Origin: Trichomonas vaginalis G3
Taxonomy: Eukaryota; Parabasalia; Trichomonadida; Trichomonadidae
Reading direction: 5' to 3'
NCBI RefSeq assembly: GCF_026262505.1
Contig: NC_067208.1
Location: forward strand, 15,323,962 to 15,387,961
DNA: 64,000 nt
The first letter of the stretch is position 1. Every line of letters begins with the position of its first letter. The translations under genes were made by a program, and so were the position numbers. Shown piece by piece: positions 1-10,271 of the stretch. The notes under the pieces were generated by a model. That model was not told the DNA's origin and ran no database searches. It was given only the letters and a program-made list of their open reading frames with translations.

Positions 1-572
1 CAACCGAGTCCATTCCCAAACCAGAAGAACCTAAAGCACCAGCCCCTGCACCTCAGTTCCAGCAAGTACCTCAGTTCCAGCAAGTACCTCCGTATTACTA
101 CCAATTTCCACCTCAAGGTTACTACCCACCACAAGGCTTCCCGAACTACCCTCCTCAACCTATGCCTTACTTCCCCAACCCTTGGATGTTCCAGCAAGCT
201 CCACCCCAGCAATTCCAATCTCAATCCCAATCGAAGAGAGACCAAGACTTCGAAGAAGCTCTGAACCGCTTACGCAAAGAGTATGCTACAGCTCCAATGG
301 AAGATGACAGGCTTTCAGTCTCTTCCCTCAAATCGACCGATTCGACTCGTACCACAGATTCGGTCAAAGACAGAGACGACTACCTCAAGCAGTCTGAGAG
401 ACTCTTCATCTTACAGCCATTTACAGTTGGAGCTCTCAAGAACATGCGCAATTACGAAGGTCAGACACCAGCTGGAGACCGCAAAACAGACATACTCGCA
501 AGAGCCGTCCAGCTCGTCAAGACAAAGACTGAGATAGTCGACTTCATTCTTGCAGCTTGCCCATACAAGTAA
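1..572 (+). CDS. Pro/Gln/Tyr-rich protein, 5' partial
   Basis: The frame is open from the first bases of the window, so the start codon lies upstream. The N-terminal part is low-complexity with repeated PQFQQVP and YYPPQGF-like units. It is followed by a charged, serine/threonine-rich middle and a conserved-looking C-terminal stretch of about 70 residues ending in ILAACPYK. No known domain was recognised. A second copy of its first codons is found at 2353, where the protein begins MSDVPPTESIPKPEEP, so the true start is probably about 18 bases before the window. Codons are richer in G and C than those of the genes further right. It is a guess that such a tail-like protein is virion-associated. 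Confidence 0.6.
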   Translation, partial: TESIPKPEEPKAPAPAPQFQQVPQFQQVPPYYYQFPPQGYYPPQGFPNYPPQPMPYFPNPWMFQQAPPQQFQSQSQSKRDQDFEEALNRLRKEYATAPMEDDRLSVSSLKSTDSTRTTDSVKDRDDYLKQSERLFILQPFTVGALKNMRNYEGQTPAGDRKTDILARAVQLVKTKTEIVDFILAACPYK

Positions 573-599
573 AAAATAAACAATTACGAGTTAAACTTT

Positions 600-800
600 T
601 TATTCTTTCTTTTCTGAGTTGTTTAGAGCTGGTTTCTCTTGTAGGAACCTTTCGTACTCTTCCACGGTCATGTAATTGCGAATTTGGTACGCAATTCCAG
701 GTTCGTTGTTTTTGAACCTTACGTATGTAACGCTTCCATCCTCCTCAGGGAAGTAAGCTGCTAACATCTGACCAAGTTTTCTCGGTGACTCGGAGCTCAT
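600..800 (-). CDS. Small hypothetical protein (66 aa)
   Basis: A short minus-strand gene ending 28 bases from the stop of the Pro/Gln-rich gene, so the two are convergent. I take the ATG at 800 (protein MSSESPRKLGQML...) instead of the in-frame GTG four codons upstream, because an AT-rich CATTTTTA stretch sits directly before the ATG. The product is charged, contains YMTVEEYERFL, and has no recognised domain. It begins with an MS-acidic start similar to the next gene (MSEDSKV), so the two may be an early small-protein pair. Function unknown. Confidence 0.45.
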   Translation of the reverse strand: MSSESPRKLGQMLAAYFPEEDGSVTYVRFKNNEPGIAYQIRNYMTVEEYERFLQEKPALNNSEKKE

Positions 801-836
801 TAAAAATGTCACTTTTTAAACGTTAAGTTTTTAGTC

Positions 837-1025
837 TTATTTTACCCTTTGTTTGTCAATGTAGTATTGGAGCGCAATTTCTCCAAATTCTCTGTGTCGG
901 AGTTCTTCAGCATTTTCCAAGGTGTACCTGGAGAACTCAAAGAAGTTGTCAAGAACATACTGCCATGCTGCTCTTCTGAGTTCGTCGGTATTTTGGAAGT
1001 GTTGCACCTTCGAGTCTTCTGACAT
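837..1025 (-). CDS. Small hypothetical protein (62 aa)
   Basis: A minus-strand frame with an ATG at 1025 and a T-rich leader upstream. The product is predicted to be helical and charged (AAWQYVLDNFFEFSRYTLENAEELRHREF) with no recognised family. It is co-directional with and just upstream of the 66-aa gene, leaving only a short spacer, so they may be co-expressed. Base composition resembles the first 800 bases and is more GC-rich than the sequence after about 1,050. Confidence 0.45.
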   Translation of the reverse strand: MSEDSKVQHFQNTDELRRAAWQYVLDNFFEFSRYTLENAEELRHREFGEIALQYYIDKQRVK

Positions 1026-1196
1026 GAAAAAAAATGACCAAATTTCATTATATAACTGTTATTTTTTTACGAAGTGAACTTTTGCACTTCGTAAAAAAAC
1101 TCTATGAAATCATATCTTTTATACAAGATAGAAAAAATAAAATTAACGCTAGTTTTTTTAAAATATTTTTTTTTATTTTGTATGTAAGAACAGGAA

Positions 1197-1808
1197 ATGA
1201 CAAACACTGAGTTTGAAACAGTTAAAAAGATAGACAATGACACCAAAGTGGTTAGAATTGGTGATTTAAACGTAAGATACTCAAAGAAATACAACAAATA
1301 TTCTTTGTCAGACATTATATCACCATTTGGAAAGAAAACATGGCATTGGGTTGGAATTGCTTCAACTCAGAAAATTTTGACAAGAAATCCTGAGCTTATG
1401 ATATCGGTAAGATTCTGTGGAACTACAGCATATCTCATTGACAAAAGTCTTATACCAATAGTTTTGTTATGGTTAGACCCAGTTGTTGGATATAATTTCA
1501 TAACATATGGTTCATTCGATACGGAACGTTGCAGTGAAGGCTTACTTTACATCGTTCAGAAACCGAAGGACTTCAATACAAAGAGATATAAGATAGGAAG
1601 AACATATAATATAACTCAAAGATATGACAGTATAGTCAATAGAGTTAAGGTTGTGTTTGTGAATGATATGAGAGCTGCTGAAACAGAACTACTTGAAAAG
1701 TTTGAGAAAATGTATGGTGCTCCCATAAAAGGTAAAGAAACGTTTGAAGTAGATGAGATAGATAAAGCTATAAAATTATTTGACGAAGTTGCTGAAAAAT
1801 ACATGTAA
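1197..1808 (+). CDS. KilA-N-like plus GIY-YIG-type (T5orf172/MUG113-like) protein
   Basis: A 203-residue protein with the two-part build common in large DNA viruses. Residues about 25-100 resemble a KilA-N DNA-binding domain (YSLSDIISPFGKKTWHWV followed by a helical region). Residues about 113-170 match the GIY-YIG-related T5orf172/MUG113 pattern: GLLYIV at 115-120, YKIGRT at 131-136, R142, and a glutamate in AAETELLEKF near 162. Proteins of this build are thought to bind and nick DNA or to act in regulation or mobility. The start ATG follows a long T/A-rich leader. The frame is whole. The family call is from motif pattern only. Confidence 0.6.
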   Translation: MTNTEFETVKKIDNDTKVVRIGDLNVRYSKKYNKYSLSDIISPFGKKTWHWVGIASTQKILTRNPELMISVRFCGTTAYLIDKSLIPIVLLWLDPVVGYNFITYGSFDTERCSEGLLYIVQKPKDFNTKRYKIGRTYNITQRYDSIVNRVKVVFVNDMRAAETELLEKFEKMYGAPIKGKETFEVDEIDKAIKLFDEVAEKYM

Positions 1809-1898
1809 AGCGTTTATTTTTGGTCTTTTGTGAAAGTCAGATGGCTCAGGTAGCTCTATAAGGTAAATTGTCTTGTCAAATCCTTCTGACATTCCGAG

Positions 1899-2344
1899 TC
1901 CTTCCTTCCAACAGGAAAAGTCCTTCCTTCCAACAGGAAAAGTTTTTCTTTCCAACAGGAAAAAAATTTCCTTCCTACAGGAAAAGTTTTTCCTTCCTAC
2001 AGGAAAAAATTTTCCTTCCTACAGGAAAAAATTTTCCTTCCAACTGGAAAAAATTTTCCTTCCGACAGGAAAAATTTTTCCTGTTGTCCGTCCGTAAACC
2101 ATTCAAATTTTCGAAAATTGAGAACTTTTTGGCCGGCCTTCAGGAAAAATTTTTCTTTCCGACAGGAAAAATTTTTCTTTCCGACAGGAAAAATTTTTCT
2201 TTCCGACAGGAAAAGTTTTTCTTTCCGACAGGAAAAGTTTTTCTTTCCGACAGGAAAAGTTTTTCTTTCCGACAGGAAAAGTCCTTCCTTCCGACAGGAA
2301 AAGTCCTTCCTTCCAACTGGAAGAACTCTTCCTTCCGACAGGAC
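1899..2344. repeat. 22-bp tandem repeat array with near-palindromic units
   Basis: About twenty units of 22 bp (for example AGGAAAAATTTTTCTTTCCG plus AC) run head to tail, with one unrelated interruption at about 2,085-2,140. Each unit has a near-palindromic AGGAAAAATTTTTCCT-like core. Because 22 is not a multiple of three, all six frames stay open and read as a 22-residue repeat (FRQEK, FPTGK, LSDRK motifs); I do not regard those frames as genes. The variant changes along the array (CCAACAGG, CCTACAGG, then CCGACAGG), as expected from local expansion. The array ends nine bases before the duplicated start codon at 2353. It could be an upstream regulatory or replication repeat. Confidence 0.85.
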
Positions 2345-2352
2345 ACAAACGA

Positions 2353-2440
2353 ATGTCCGACGTACCACCAACCGAGTCCATTCCAAAGCCAGAAGAACCG
2401 ACAGCCCCAGCACCACAACAGACTAAGACTCAAACACTTA
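2353..2440 (+). pseudogene. Duplicated 5' fragment of the Pro/Gln-rich gene
   Basis: From its ATG the reading begins MSDVPPTESIPKPEEPTAPAP. Its residues from T7 onward match the open frame at the left edge of the window (TESIPKPEEPKAPAPAP). The similarity stops after about 25 codons and the frame then runs over the 3' end of the ATPase gene, so this is a partial duplicate. The junction with a 22-bp repeat array just upstream suggests recombination between repeat arrays made the partial copy. Confidence 0.7.
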
Positions 2441-2445
2441 CATTT

Positions 2446-3424
2446 TTACGCTTGACTTTTTACAATTTGAACTTTGTTCGCGTAGATGTGAATTCTGAAA
2501 GAAGTATGAGGGTCTTGTATGACTTTGTACTTCTCCCATAGTTCATGTCTGTCAAACTTACCTGCCATGGACTCTTTCATAAGTTCCATGAAATCGTCTT
2601 CGGACAATCCGGGGAAAAGTATGATATCAGTAAGTATTCTCTTTACATCCTTACTTAAACTCTTTGCTGTCTGTACACAAATGACAACTGAAATGTTAAA
2701 GTGTCTGAGCTTCTTGAGAATTCGACACATGTCTTGTTCTCTGTTCTTTAACAAAGGATGAGAAGCAAAGTCATCTAAGATAAGAAGACATCTATGAGGG
2801 TAAGTCTTCCAATCGTAAGATTGCAATTTCTTCGAAATGTATTCTATCTCTTTCTGTTTGTTTCTGAAGTGTTTCTTCTCTAATATTCTCTGCATTTCCT
2901 CATTTGGGTCTTTAAACTTCGAATTGACATACTCATTTATAGCATTGTACTTCAAAACTCTTCTTTGGTACTTCTTTATCCAATCTAACAACTCAGAGTC
3001 TTTTATACATACTAACTTAGACTTTTTTATAATATCTTTGAACGAATTTACGGTTTGGTCAAATTGACCAGAAGTACTACAAATGACTACTAACTCATAG
3101 AATGGGTTCTTCTCATCTAGTTCTTGTTGTTGTGCAGCCATTTTTAAGATAAGTGAAAGTCTTACCCGACCCAGGTGGTGCGATTAGACCTGTTATACCA
3201 TTCTGAGCAAATAAGAACTTGTCATGTATGGGTTTTATCTGAGCATTTTCCAACTTCCTCTTGTTCTTATTTAAAACATTCTCAAATTTCTTGTCAATGT
3301 CAGCAAACTTTTTTTCTAACATATTTTTAGAAAAATTAAAATTTTTATCTTTTAGGAAATGTCTAGCGATTTCGCTATCTATATTCGAGACAAGCTTTTC
3401 GACAGCAAAACATCTGTCGACCAT
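2446..3424 (-). pseudogene. Packaging ATPase (FtsK/HerA, A32-like), broken
   Basis: Viral fossil. The upstream part holds a Walker A motif (GLIAPPGSGKT) after a charged helical N-terminus; the downstream part holds Walker B (RCLLILDDF) followed by a VVICVQTAK sensor-like strand. This order is that of the genome-packaging ATPases of Polintons, virophages and NCLDVs, which drive DNA into the capsid. The gene is broken, about one break. The upstream end overlaps the oppositely directed gene at 3359, so the real start may be further in. The E2 counterpart lies at 52,237-53,058. Confidence 0.7.
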
Positions 3425-3754
3425 AAAATCTTACATAGTGTAAACAAGAAAGGGGAATTTGTTCTAAAGTTCTGTTTCTGGGAATATGACAAGAACCATA
3501 AAACCTTAAGCAGAGAAGTCTTAAAATTTGTCAATGACAGACTTGTTGACAGAGATGACGCCTCTTGGAGAGATGAAGTCCAACAAAACTTCTTAGAATG
3601 CAAAGAAGACACATGCGCTGTTCTTGAAAATGAAATAGAAAACAGAATAGAAGAGCTATTAAATGACAAAGCACTTTTACAAAAATATGGTTCTGAGAAG
3701 TTTGACATAACTCCACCAGAGAAGAAAAGAGAGAAAAGAAAGAAAAGAAAGTAG
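3359..3754 (+). CDS. Hypothetical charged protein (131 aa)
   Basis: An ATG-started frame preceded by an AT-rich leader (TTTTTATCTTTTAGGAA). The product is MSSDFAIYIRDKLFDSK..., acidic in the middle, and ends in a strongly basic lysine/arginine tail (EKKREKRKKRK). No family recognised. It is divergent from, and overlaps, the start of the packaging ATPase frame. The basic tail could bind DNA or be a nuclear-targeting signal, which is inference only. Coding-like lysine/glutamate-rich sequence continues for some 50 bases after the stop. Confidence 0.5.
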   Translation: MSSDFAIYIRDKLFDSKTSVDHKILHSVNKKGEFVLKFCFWEYDKNHKTLSREVLKFVNDRLVDRDDASWRDEVQQNFLECKEDTCAVLENEIENRIEELLNDKALLQKYGSEKFDITPPEKKREKRKKRK

Positions 3755-3820
3755 AAGAAGAGAAGAAAGAACCAGAGCCAGAGAAAAAGAAATTTGACAT
3801 GTAAAAATAAAATTTTATTT

Positions 3821-4240
3821 TTAGAACATTTCTGGGTCAATGTCAATGTTCTCTTCCTCTTTAGGAGCAAACACTGGCTTAGACTCTAAAATCTTTTTAC
3901 CCAATTTACCTTGAACTTCAACTATCTTAGACTCATAATATTCATAGTCGTCTGCTTTCTTTGGTTCATAAGGTATAACAAGTTTGTATGCTTTGCCTTC
4001 TTTAAGGTTTGAAAACCTTCTGTCAAAACTTTCTTTGACTGTTAACAAACCTTCTATGTCTAAGTCTTCAAATTTCGCACCATTTTTAGTCACAATAGCA
4101 AACTTAACTGGTTCGATGTTCCAAACTTTGTCAAATGTAGACTTTTCAAAATGGTAGAAGTAAACATTCAAATATGTGAATGGGTCTAGTTCTTCTTTAA
4201 GTCCTGACATGTACTTGTTGACTGAGATGAATTTCGTCAT
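3821..4240 (-). CDS. Hypothetical protein (139 aa), replication-module neighbour
   Basis: A minus-strand ATG-started frame (MTKFISVNKYMSGLKEELD...) with a run of A/T just upstream, as for the other minus-strand genes here. It is rich in beta-strand-like segments (YLNVYFYHFEKS, AYKLVIPYEP) and ends with an acidic tail (EEENIDIDPEMF). A small protein with an acidic C-terminus next to a helicase could be a single-strand DNA-binding protein, but I see no diagnostic motif. It lies downstream of the helicase on the same strand. Confidence 0.5.
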   Translation of the reverse strand: MTKFISVNKYMSGLKEELDPFTYLNVYFYHFEKSTFDKVWNIEPVKFAIVTKNGAKFEDLDIEGLLTVKESFDRRFSNLKEGKAYKLVIPYEPKKADDYEYYESKIVEVQGKLGKKILESKPVFAPKEEENIDIDPEMF

Positions 4241-4278
4241 CTTTTCTATCGGATAAAAAAAATATTTTTTTTTAAAAT

Positions 4279-5513
4279 TTACTCAGAAAAATTTTTCTTT
4301 GTATATACACCATTCTGTACGTCTAAAAGACTTTTGACATTTGCCAAGAATGTTCGTTTAGACGCTGTCATATAACCATACTCTTGACAATACTGTTTAT
4401 ACGAATCGTACAATGACCTTTCATCTAAACACTCAAAGTTAGTCTCATCTATAAACAGTTCATATACACTCTTGTTTGCTTCTAACAATGTTTGTCTCTC
4501 TTCGGTATGTGGAATTTGTCTTGGATTGAACTTTGAAATATCTAATGTCATGAAATATGAGAACAAGTGGTTGTAAAAGTTAGGTGTCAAAGTTTCTGCT
4601 AAGTCGTCAAAATATTCTGTATCTTGCATATGAGCTTCTGACGTTCTGACAACTACATATCTTCTGTCAGAACTTTCTAACTTCATCGGAACGGCGTTGT
4701 TTGAAACCATGATGAAATTTGCAACATTTTCACAAACTCTTTGGTCTTATATTTTCTTTCAACAACTCCAACTTTGTCTGTTATAAGACTCTTCAAAGCA
4801 TCTGAGTTTAAAACTTTGTTGTATCTATACTTTGAAGTTCGTTACATACTATAAGTTTCATATTCTCTATTGAAGAGTTAAATTTACCGCAGATGTTTTC
4901 TAAGTTTGTCATATTAGGGTTCGAATAGCCCTTCTAACAGTTTGCATAAGATATCTGTAAAGAAAGTGTTCTTACCTGTTCCTTGTTTTCCAATTACAAT
5001 GAGAGCAGTTTCATTTTTAGCACTTGGATGTTGTAAGATGTTTGCAAACCAACATAAGATATACTCATAAACCTTTTCGTTTCCATTGCATATAATTTCT
5101 TTGACATGGTCTAACCAAGCTTCTATAACATTTTCTTTCCATTCTACTTGTTCATATTTATATCCAGTGAAGATAGAATAGAAGTTTGGAGATGGTGTAT
5201 AGAACTTTATACCACGAACTGAAAAATCTTCTAACTTTGACAATAAGATATCCCAAGCATCTAACATCTTCATACCAACTTGTACGACTTTTATTTTCTT
5301 AAGTTTCTGTTTACATTCTTGTTCTGAAACTATTGTCGCTTTAGGTTTGTTAAAGACTACATCCCATTCTTTCATGACATAACATTCTGGGGCAGAGTCG
5401 ACATAAATGACTAAACGTTTCAAATTCTCGACTGCTTTGTTATAGTCTCTAAATGGACACATATTTCTGAACGCTTGGAAGTCATAAAAATCTGAAACGT
5501 CTAGTCTGTACAT
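4279..5513 (-). pseudogene. SF3 replicative helicase (D5-like), broken
   Basis: Viral fossil. The N-terminal part has a D5_N-like region leading to a Walker A P-loop of superfamily 3 (GKQGTGKN) preceded by YILCWFANILQHPSAKNETAL, a segment also found nearly intact in the E2 helicase (YLLGWIASMIQHPGIKNETAI). The downstream part contains a C-terminal winged-helix-like section. SF3 helicases unwind DNA at element replication. No primase domain is seen on this side, unlike E2. The gene is broken, about two breaks. Upstream of the start is a TTTTTATAAA-type leader. Confidence 0.7.
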
Positions 5514-5543
5514 TTTTTTATAAAAATAAAAAAAATATTTTTT

Positions 5544-6303
5544 TTATTCTTGAGCTATTTGTTGTTGAAGTTGTTCTTGTAGTACAATACTTTCACCAGT
5601 TGCATCTTCCAATTCGAAACTTTCTGCCGTCATTGACAAATACATAGGACATAAAAGTTTTACAGGAACAAAGTTTGCGTCAACTAAGGTTAAGTTTATG
5701 TTTGCTAAAGTGTTTGAGTTTACTAAAGCTGAAAACTCTGCATTCGAATGAACAATAGGCAAACCAGCAGAGAAAGTGTTGTTTATACGCATGAGTATCT
5801 TTTGGTCATAGTAGTTTCTGTCGACATTCGAATAGCACTTTGAACCTAAGTTTGAAACAATATATAAAATAGGTGTACTTAAAGTCAATGGAACAGACAT
5901 TCCTTGTATGACACCTTTTCCTGTTATAGGAAACTGTTGGTAGTAAAAACCAGATATAAGTTTTGTATTATAGCTCATATCGTTTATACTAAACTCAGTG
6001 ACATCCAAACATAATGAAACCTGCTCTAGTTGCAGCACATGTTACATCCGTCCTTAAAGTATTAAATAAGTCAACAAAACCTGTTGGTGGTATATCTGAG
6101 TAAGTATCTTCAAAGAAGTATTTTTTTACCATTCACAACAATAAATCTTCTGGTGTCAAAAGAGCAAAACAGGCTTTAGTCGTCATCGTGTTTAAGGTCA
6201 GTTTACAATACCGTCCTTGAGGACTTTGTAAGTTTGTTGTTATAGAATTATATGACTCAGGGTTTTTAGTCGTAATAGTATAAACCACTATGTCTTCTGC
6301 CAT
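5544..6303 (-). pseudogene. Penton/minor-capsid candidate, broken
   Basis: Viral fossil. A beta-rich product with short strands and turns (LTLSTPILYIVSNLGS, ILMRINNTFSAGLPIV, NINLTLVDANFVPVKLLCP). The last stretch resembles the closing strands of single jelly-roll minor capsid (penton) proteins of Polintons and virophages. It sits between the helicase and the other structural genes. The product ends in a glutamine-rich tail. The gene is broken, one or two breaks. The assignment rests on strand pattern and position only, so treat it as a candidate. Confidence 0.4.
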
Positions 6304-6353
6304 TTTTACTTAGCAAGTAAATTTTAATGAAATTTGTGGTCGTCAAATATTTT

Positions 6354-6886
6354 TTATGACGTCTGGGAAACTATATTTAAGTTCAACGTTTCACCTCCTT
6401 TCATAACGTATATCTTGTCAATGACATTGTATGAAACACCACAGCAAGCAATGTCGGGTTCTATTTCTTTGATGTTTATATCGTCTGCCTCTGTCAAAAG
6501 TTTCAATAGTTCTTTCAAAACTTCATGAGGTGCAATGACATATGAGTTCACTTTTACAGGGTTGTGCTCAACCAAGTTTAACATTAGACCTAAAGCTTGA
6601 CAAATCTTCTCCTGAGTTTTAAGTTTGTCTTTCAGTTGTTGGTAGTCGTTTCGAATATCTGCAAAGAACTTAAGTCTCTGCTAACTTCAGGATATGTTGG
6701 TTCTTTTACAGGAACTATTGTTATACCATCTTCGTCTTCGTATGGTTTCCCCACTTCAACATCTCTTTCTTTGACATTGACAACAACACTTTGACTGTTT
6801 GTTTGAGTTGGTGAATTTAACTTCACGTCTGCCACCGCCATTAAACCTTTTGAAACACTTACGCTTCTATTTTTCGGAAATGACAT
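6354..6886 (-). pseudogene. Conserved element protein, family shared with E2 54,084-54,739, broken
   Basis: Viral fossil. The N-terminal part (MSFPKNRSVSVSKGLM...) has basic residues, then a KERDVEVGKPYEDEDG-like acidic linker and a PVKEPTYPEV segment. The C-terminal part carries the pattern ...DDINIKEIEPDIACCGVSYNV...; the E2 gene has the matching CDVQDSDVKIQFFIDDEVSCCGTV. The shared CCG core, the preceding helical LLKLL region and the same overall order make the two genes homologous, although function is unknown. Broken, about one break. Upstream is an AT-rich leader. Confidence 0.5.
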
Positions 6887-6903
6887 TTTACTTAGAATAA
6901 AAA

Positions 6904-7210
6904 GATGGACGTATTTGAGTATCTCTTCGAATTGAAGCAAAACAAGTTTACACACACAAACAATACAAATACACTGATAGAATAGTTCTTTACACAAACA
7001 ATGGAAAATGTTATAGAATAGCAGTCTTTGCTGAACCAAAATATTTTCATAAAGCAAAGAAAGTTGGTATAACTGAAATGGTGAAAGTTCTTGACGTTGA
7101 CAAAAATATAACAACAAAACTGACCGATATTTCTAAAGGAAAGTTTTTAATACAATATTATATCAAAACTGGCGTACTGTCAATATTTGACGGAGAGAAG
7201 TCAGTTCAAG
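6904..7210 (+). pseudogene. Small plus-strand element gene, broken
   Basis: Viral fossil. A plus-strand coding-like stretch begins at an ATG 17 bases from the divergent gene start at 6886. It contains the readable segment GITEMVKVLDVDKNITTKLT and IKTGVLSIFDGEKSVQEQL, ending close to the 3' end of the capsid gene on the other strand. The upstream gene pair therefore shares a short divergent promoter. It has no recognised family and about one break. Confidence 0.35.
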
Positions 7211-7216
7211 AACAAC

Positions 7217-8824
7217 TTACTGACCTGCTGCCAAAATCTGCTCGATGGAAGCTGTCGTTATACCAATCTGAGGAGCCCAGCAGGTTTCATCGAACGAATC
7301 TTCAAAAGAGCATCTTCCGTGAAAAGTGCTATTGGTTTTTGTAAACTTCTTTGCTTTCAATTCATCTGGACCGTCTCTGTCACCAGTATATTGTATTTGA
7401 ACTGTACCAACAGTTGAAATACCACCCATAAAGTCTTCTGAGTCAGCAAATGGAATGCCAAGCCAAAAGTTTGAACGGTCTCCATTTGTATATTGAGTGT
7501 TTTGAGCTCCTGTATGGGTCCATACTTTCACATATGGCATAATAGAACTTTGCATTTCAGGGTTAATGGTTTTGTGAAGTTGTTGTTAAAGTTCATAGCA
7601 TCTAATGTCAAGTTGTATGACCTCATATCCTCAACTGTGTGGAATATTCTTCTCTTGGATAGTATTTGCCATCTATGTTTATATGATATTTAATACCGGG
7701 GTTGTAGAAACAAGAATAGTCATTTATAGTTCGTCTGAACAGTACAAACATAGTATCTGCATGTTTCATTGCAGTTGTTAAAGCAATATCTGTTCTTGCA
7801 CCTGGGTCAGCACTTTGGTTTCCAAACTTCACCTGCAAAGTCTTTGACAGATATTTTGGTGTATAGGGAACATAAGTGGAACTGCAATATATTTGGCAGC
7901 TAAAGCATTTGAAATATCTGGGTCCAACATATAGACTGCAAGTCTGCTTTCTATTCTCTTGCATTCAAATTTTTCGCATGTGAACTTAACTGGGTCCCAA
8001 GCAGTTCCAGCAGCATTGAAGTAGTAGTTTACTTCAGTGTTGAGTTTGAGAAACCAAAGTCTAAGTCAACTTTGTCTTTGCAAAATTCGGCGAATGACGT
8101 TTGATTTGCTCCCTTTACGTCTGTAAGAGTGAATGGGTCTTGTGTTGGTGCAATGACTAAGTTATTTTTGCTTGGAGTAAGTTCGATAGAAATTTTTCCT
8201 GCCCAGTTTGGCAAGTCTTAAAAACCTGAAGATGAGGAAAGATGACAAAGGAACTCTAAGTTTCAATTTTACTTTGGTTACTGCTGCTGCAGTTTGTCCA
8301 GAAAGGTTAACATAAACTCCTGGAACGTTAGGGTCAAGTCTTCTTATTTTCTCAATAGTTGCATACTGGTCTGTTTGTTCTCTAGCTTGTGGTTGTACTG
8401 AGTTTCTCAAAGCGAACCATTCATAGTTTGCCCATGTTACTGTTTGAACTAAGTCAGTAGTTAGAATATATCTTATATCCCATGAAAACTTCTGGAGCAT
8501 ATTGGTATCCGACATAGAAAATTCCATTGCAACCTTTCTTGTCAGACAACTTGGCAGAAGGTTTTATTTCAATGTCTTGTTCCACGTATAAGAAAGAGTT
8601 GTCAATAGAAATATATGAAACCTGTCGCAAGCAATATCTACTGTTGTTGAAGAACCTTCTCCAAACTCACCTACGTTTCCATAAGAAACAGCAGTTGTAT
8701 ATTCGTAAGTTCCAGGAACTATTTCTGACCTTCTAATGGCATTGTCGCATTCGTTATACCATTCGGAAACATTTCCATTCATGGCATCCAAAACTGTTGG
8801 CGTTATATTCTGAGCGGCGTACAT
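7217..8824 (-). pseudogene. Major capsid protein (double jelly-roll type), broken
   Basis: Viral fossil. The span reads, in order, an N-terminal MYAAQNITPTVLDAMNGNV..., a strand-rich middle with KVKLKLRVPLSSF, then GKISIELTPSKNNLVIAP, and a C-terminal part with IMPYVKVWTHTG. The motif pair (basic LRVPLSSF, then AGKISIEL) lines up with LRIPVRRFLPL...AGNIQLKVKF in the whole E2 capsid gene at 41,581, which supports homology. The size is in the range of Polinton major capsid proteins. The gene is clearly broken, about four or five breaks. Confidence 0.65.
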
Positions 8825-8856
8825 TTCATATGGGTAAAAATATAGAATAGTTGGGT

Positions 8857-10271
8857 TTATATGTCATAATAGAACCCACGTGGACCAAGCTTTACTTTCT
8901 TCCTGACTGAGTTTTTAACTCTTTTTCCTTCATTGCCCTCTGCTTGAAGTTGTTGCATCTTTGCATTATGTTCATCTAGTATGTTGCAAATTTCCCATGT
9001 CCTTTTTGCCTTTGGGCTCTGGTCGCCCATCTCAGGTAACCTATATCCTAGAAAGAGTTTGTCATAGTTTGTATTTGAGTCTTTGCGTATTGTTTGCATG
9101 ACTCTTTCCTGAGTTTCCGGCTCAAGCTCTTCAAATATAGCTTGTCCATATGGAATAAGCTCGTTTCCAAATATATGTTTTTGTAGCCATTCTGGTTTTC
9201 TTTCCATGTTACCAACTATATCTTTTGTGAATGGGAAAGCTTTTACCCAATCTTTCAGTCTTGCGTCGTTTATTTCTGTAGTTGGTTTTATTTTGTCAAG
9301 GAACATGTTTTTCAATACTAACATTTCATTTGGTACTGTCCATTTGAGTTTACTTAAATATTCATCCCTTCTCGGTTCATTGTCTGCAAAGTAAGTTTTT
9401 ATGACATTTTGTAAACTTTCGTTTGCAAGGTCATGTACAATAGGTTCTCTTCCTTCTCTCTCCCTAACTTCTTTCTAAACTCTTCACCAAATATACCATC
9501 TCTATGGTTCTGTGTAGTTCTTTGAGATAAATGTTCTAGAACGTCAGGTGTTATATTTCCATCAGCCATGTTCATTTCATACTGGTCCCAAAATATCTGC
9601 ATGTTTCATATCTTTCAATGGCATTAAAGCCGCGCTTAAAATACCAGCTATATCTGGTTCACCATTGACTTCCATTGCGTCTACAACTTCTTGGAATTGT
9701 GGTTGTAAGTTTATGAACCACCTATCCGGTTAGCTTTATGACCCCATCTCATTGTAGTTCCATCGTCTGCAGAAACAAAAGTAGGTTTGTTTCCATCTTG
9801 GTTAGGTTCTGAATGAACTTTAAACAATGTTTCATTTCTATATGTTTTCTTGAAATTTAACCTTTTATTTTCACCGAGTTCATCCAAAGATTGAACGTTA
9901 AATGCTCGTAAGTAAAAAGGGTTGTTGTATTTGTGTACATTTTTTTCAGTACTTCCATTCTATGCTGAATATTTTCATCTGGTGTTGGAGTCTTTTGTAT
10001 GTCGGCAAACATTTTTCGATATTCTTCTACTATGTCAGCCGAATTTTTTTTAGACTCTTGGAAATATTCCATATTCTCCGCTACTCTTGTTGAGGGTCAA
10101 GATTTTCGGCTGTTCCAAATCTTCATCTAGTTCTGTGAAGTTAGTTTCCAAAGGAGTGACTTGTTCGTTTCCTTCAGGCTCTTCTAGCTGTTGTTGCTGA
10201 ACTATTTCTTCCATGTCTGGTTGTATCTGAACTTCTTCCTGTGGAGTTTCTTGTACCTCATCTGCTGGCAT
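8857..10271 (-). pseudogene. Structural/scaffold-like protein, broken
   Basis: Viral fossil. A minus-strand coding-like region upstream of the capsid gene. It holds an acidic glutamine-rich segment (EEIVQQQQLEEPEGNE), a helical middle and a basic, tryptophan-containing C-terminal part (KAKRTWEICNILDEHNAKMQ...KVKLGPRGFYYDI). Coding-like remains on the same strand continue to about 10,625. There are several breaks (about four or more). The position next to the capsid gene mirrors the structural cluster of E2, but I could not match it to a named family. Confidence 0.4.

Noticed and set aside
1899-2344. CRISPR-like array
   Set aside because: Units are contiguous with no unique spacers, in a eukaryotic element; plain tandem repeat.
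1868-2455. Overlapping open frames of 74-195 codons on both strands, rich in FPTGK and RKSFS
   Set aside because: They come from the 22-bp repeat, which keeps all frames open; several start at TTG or in the flank.
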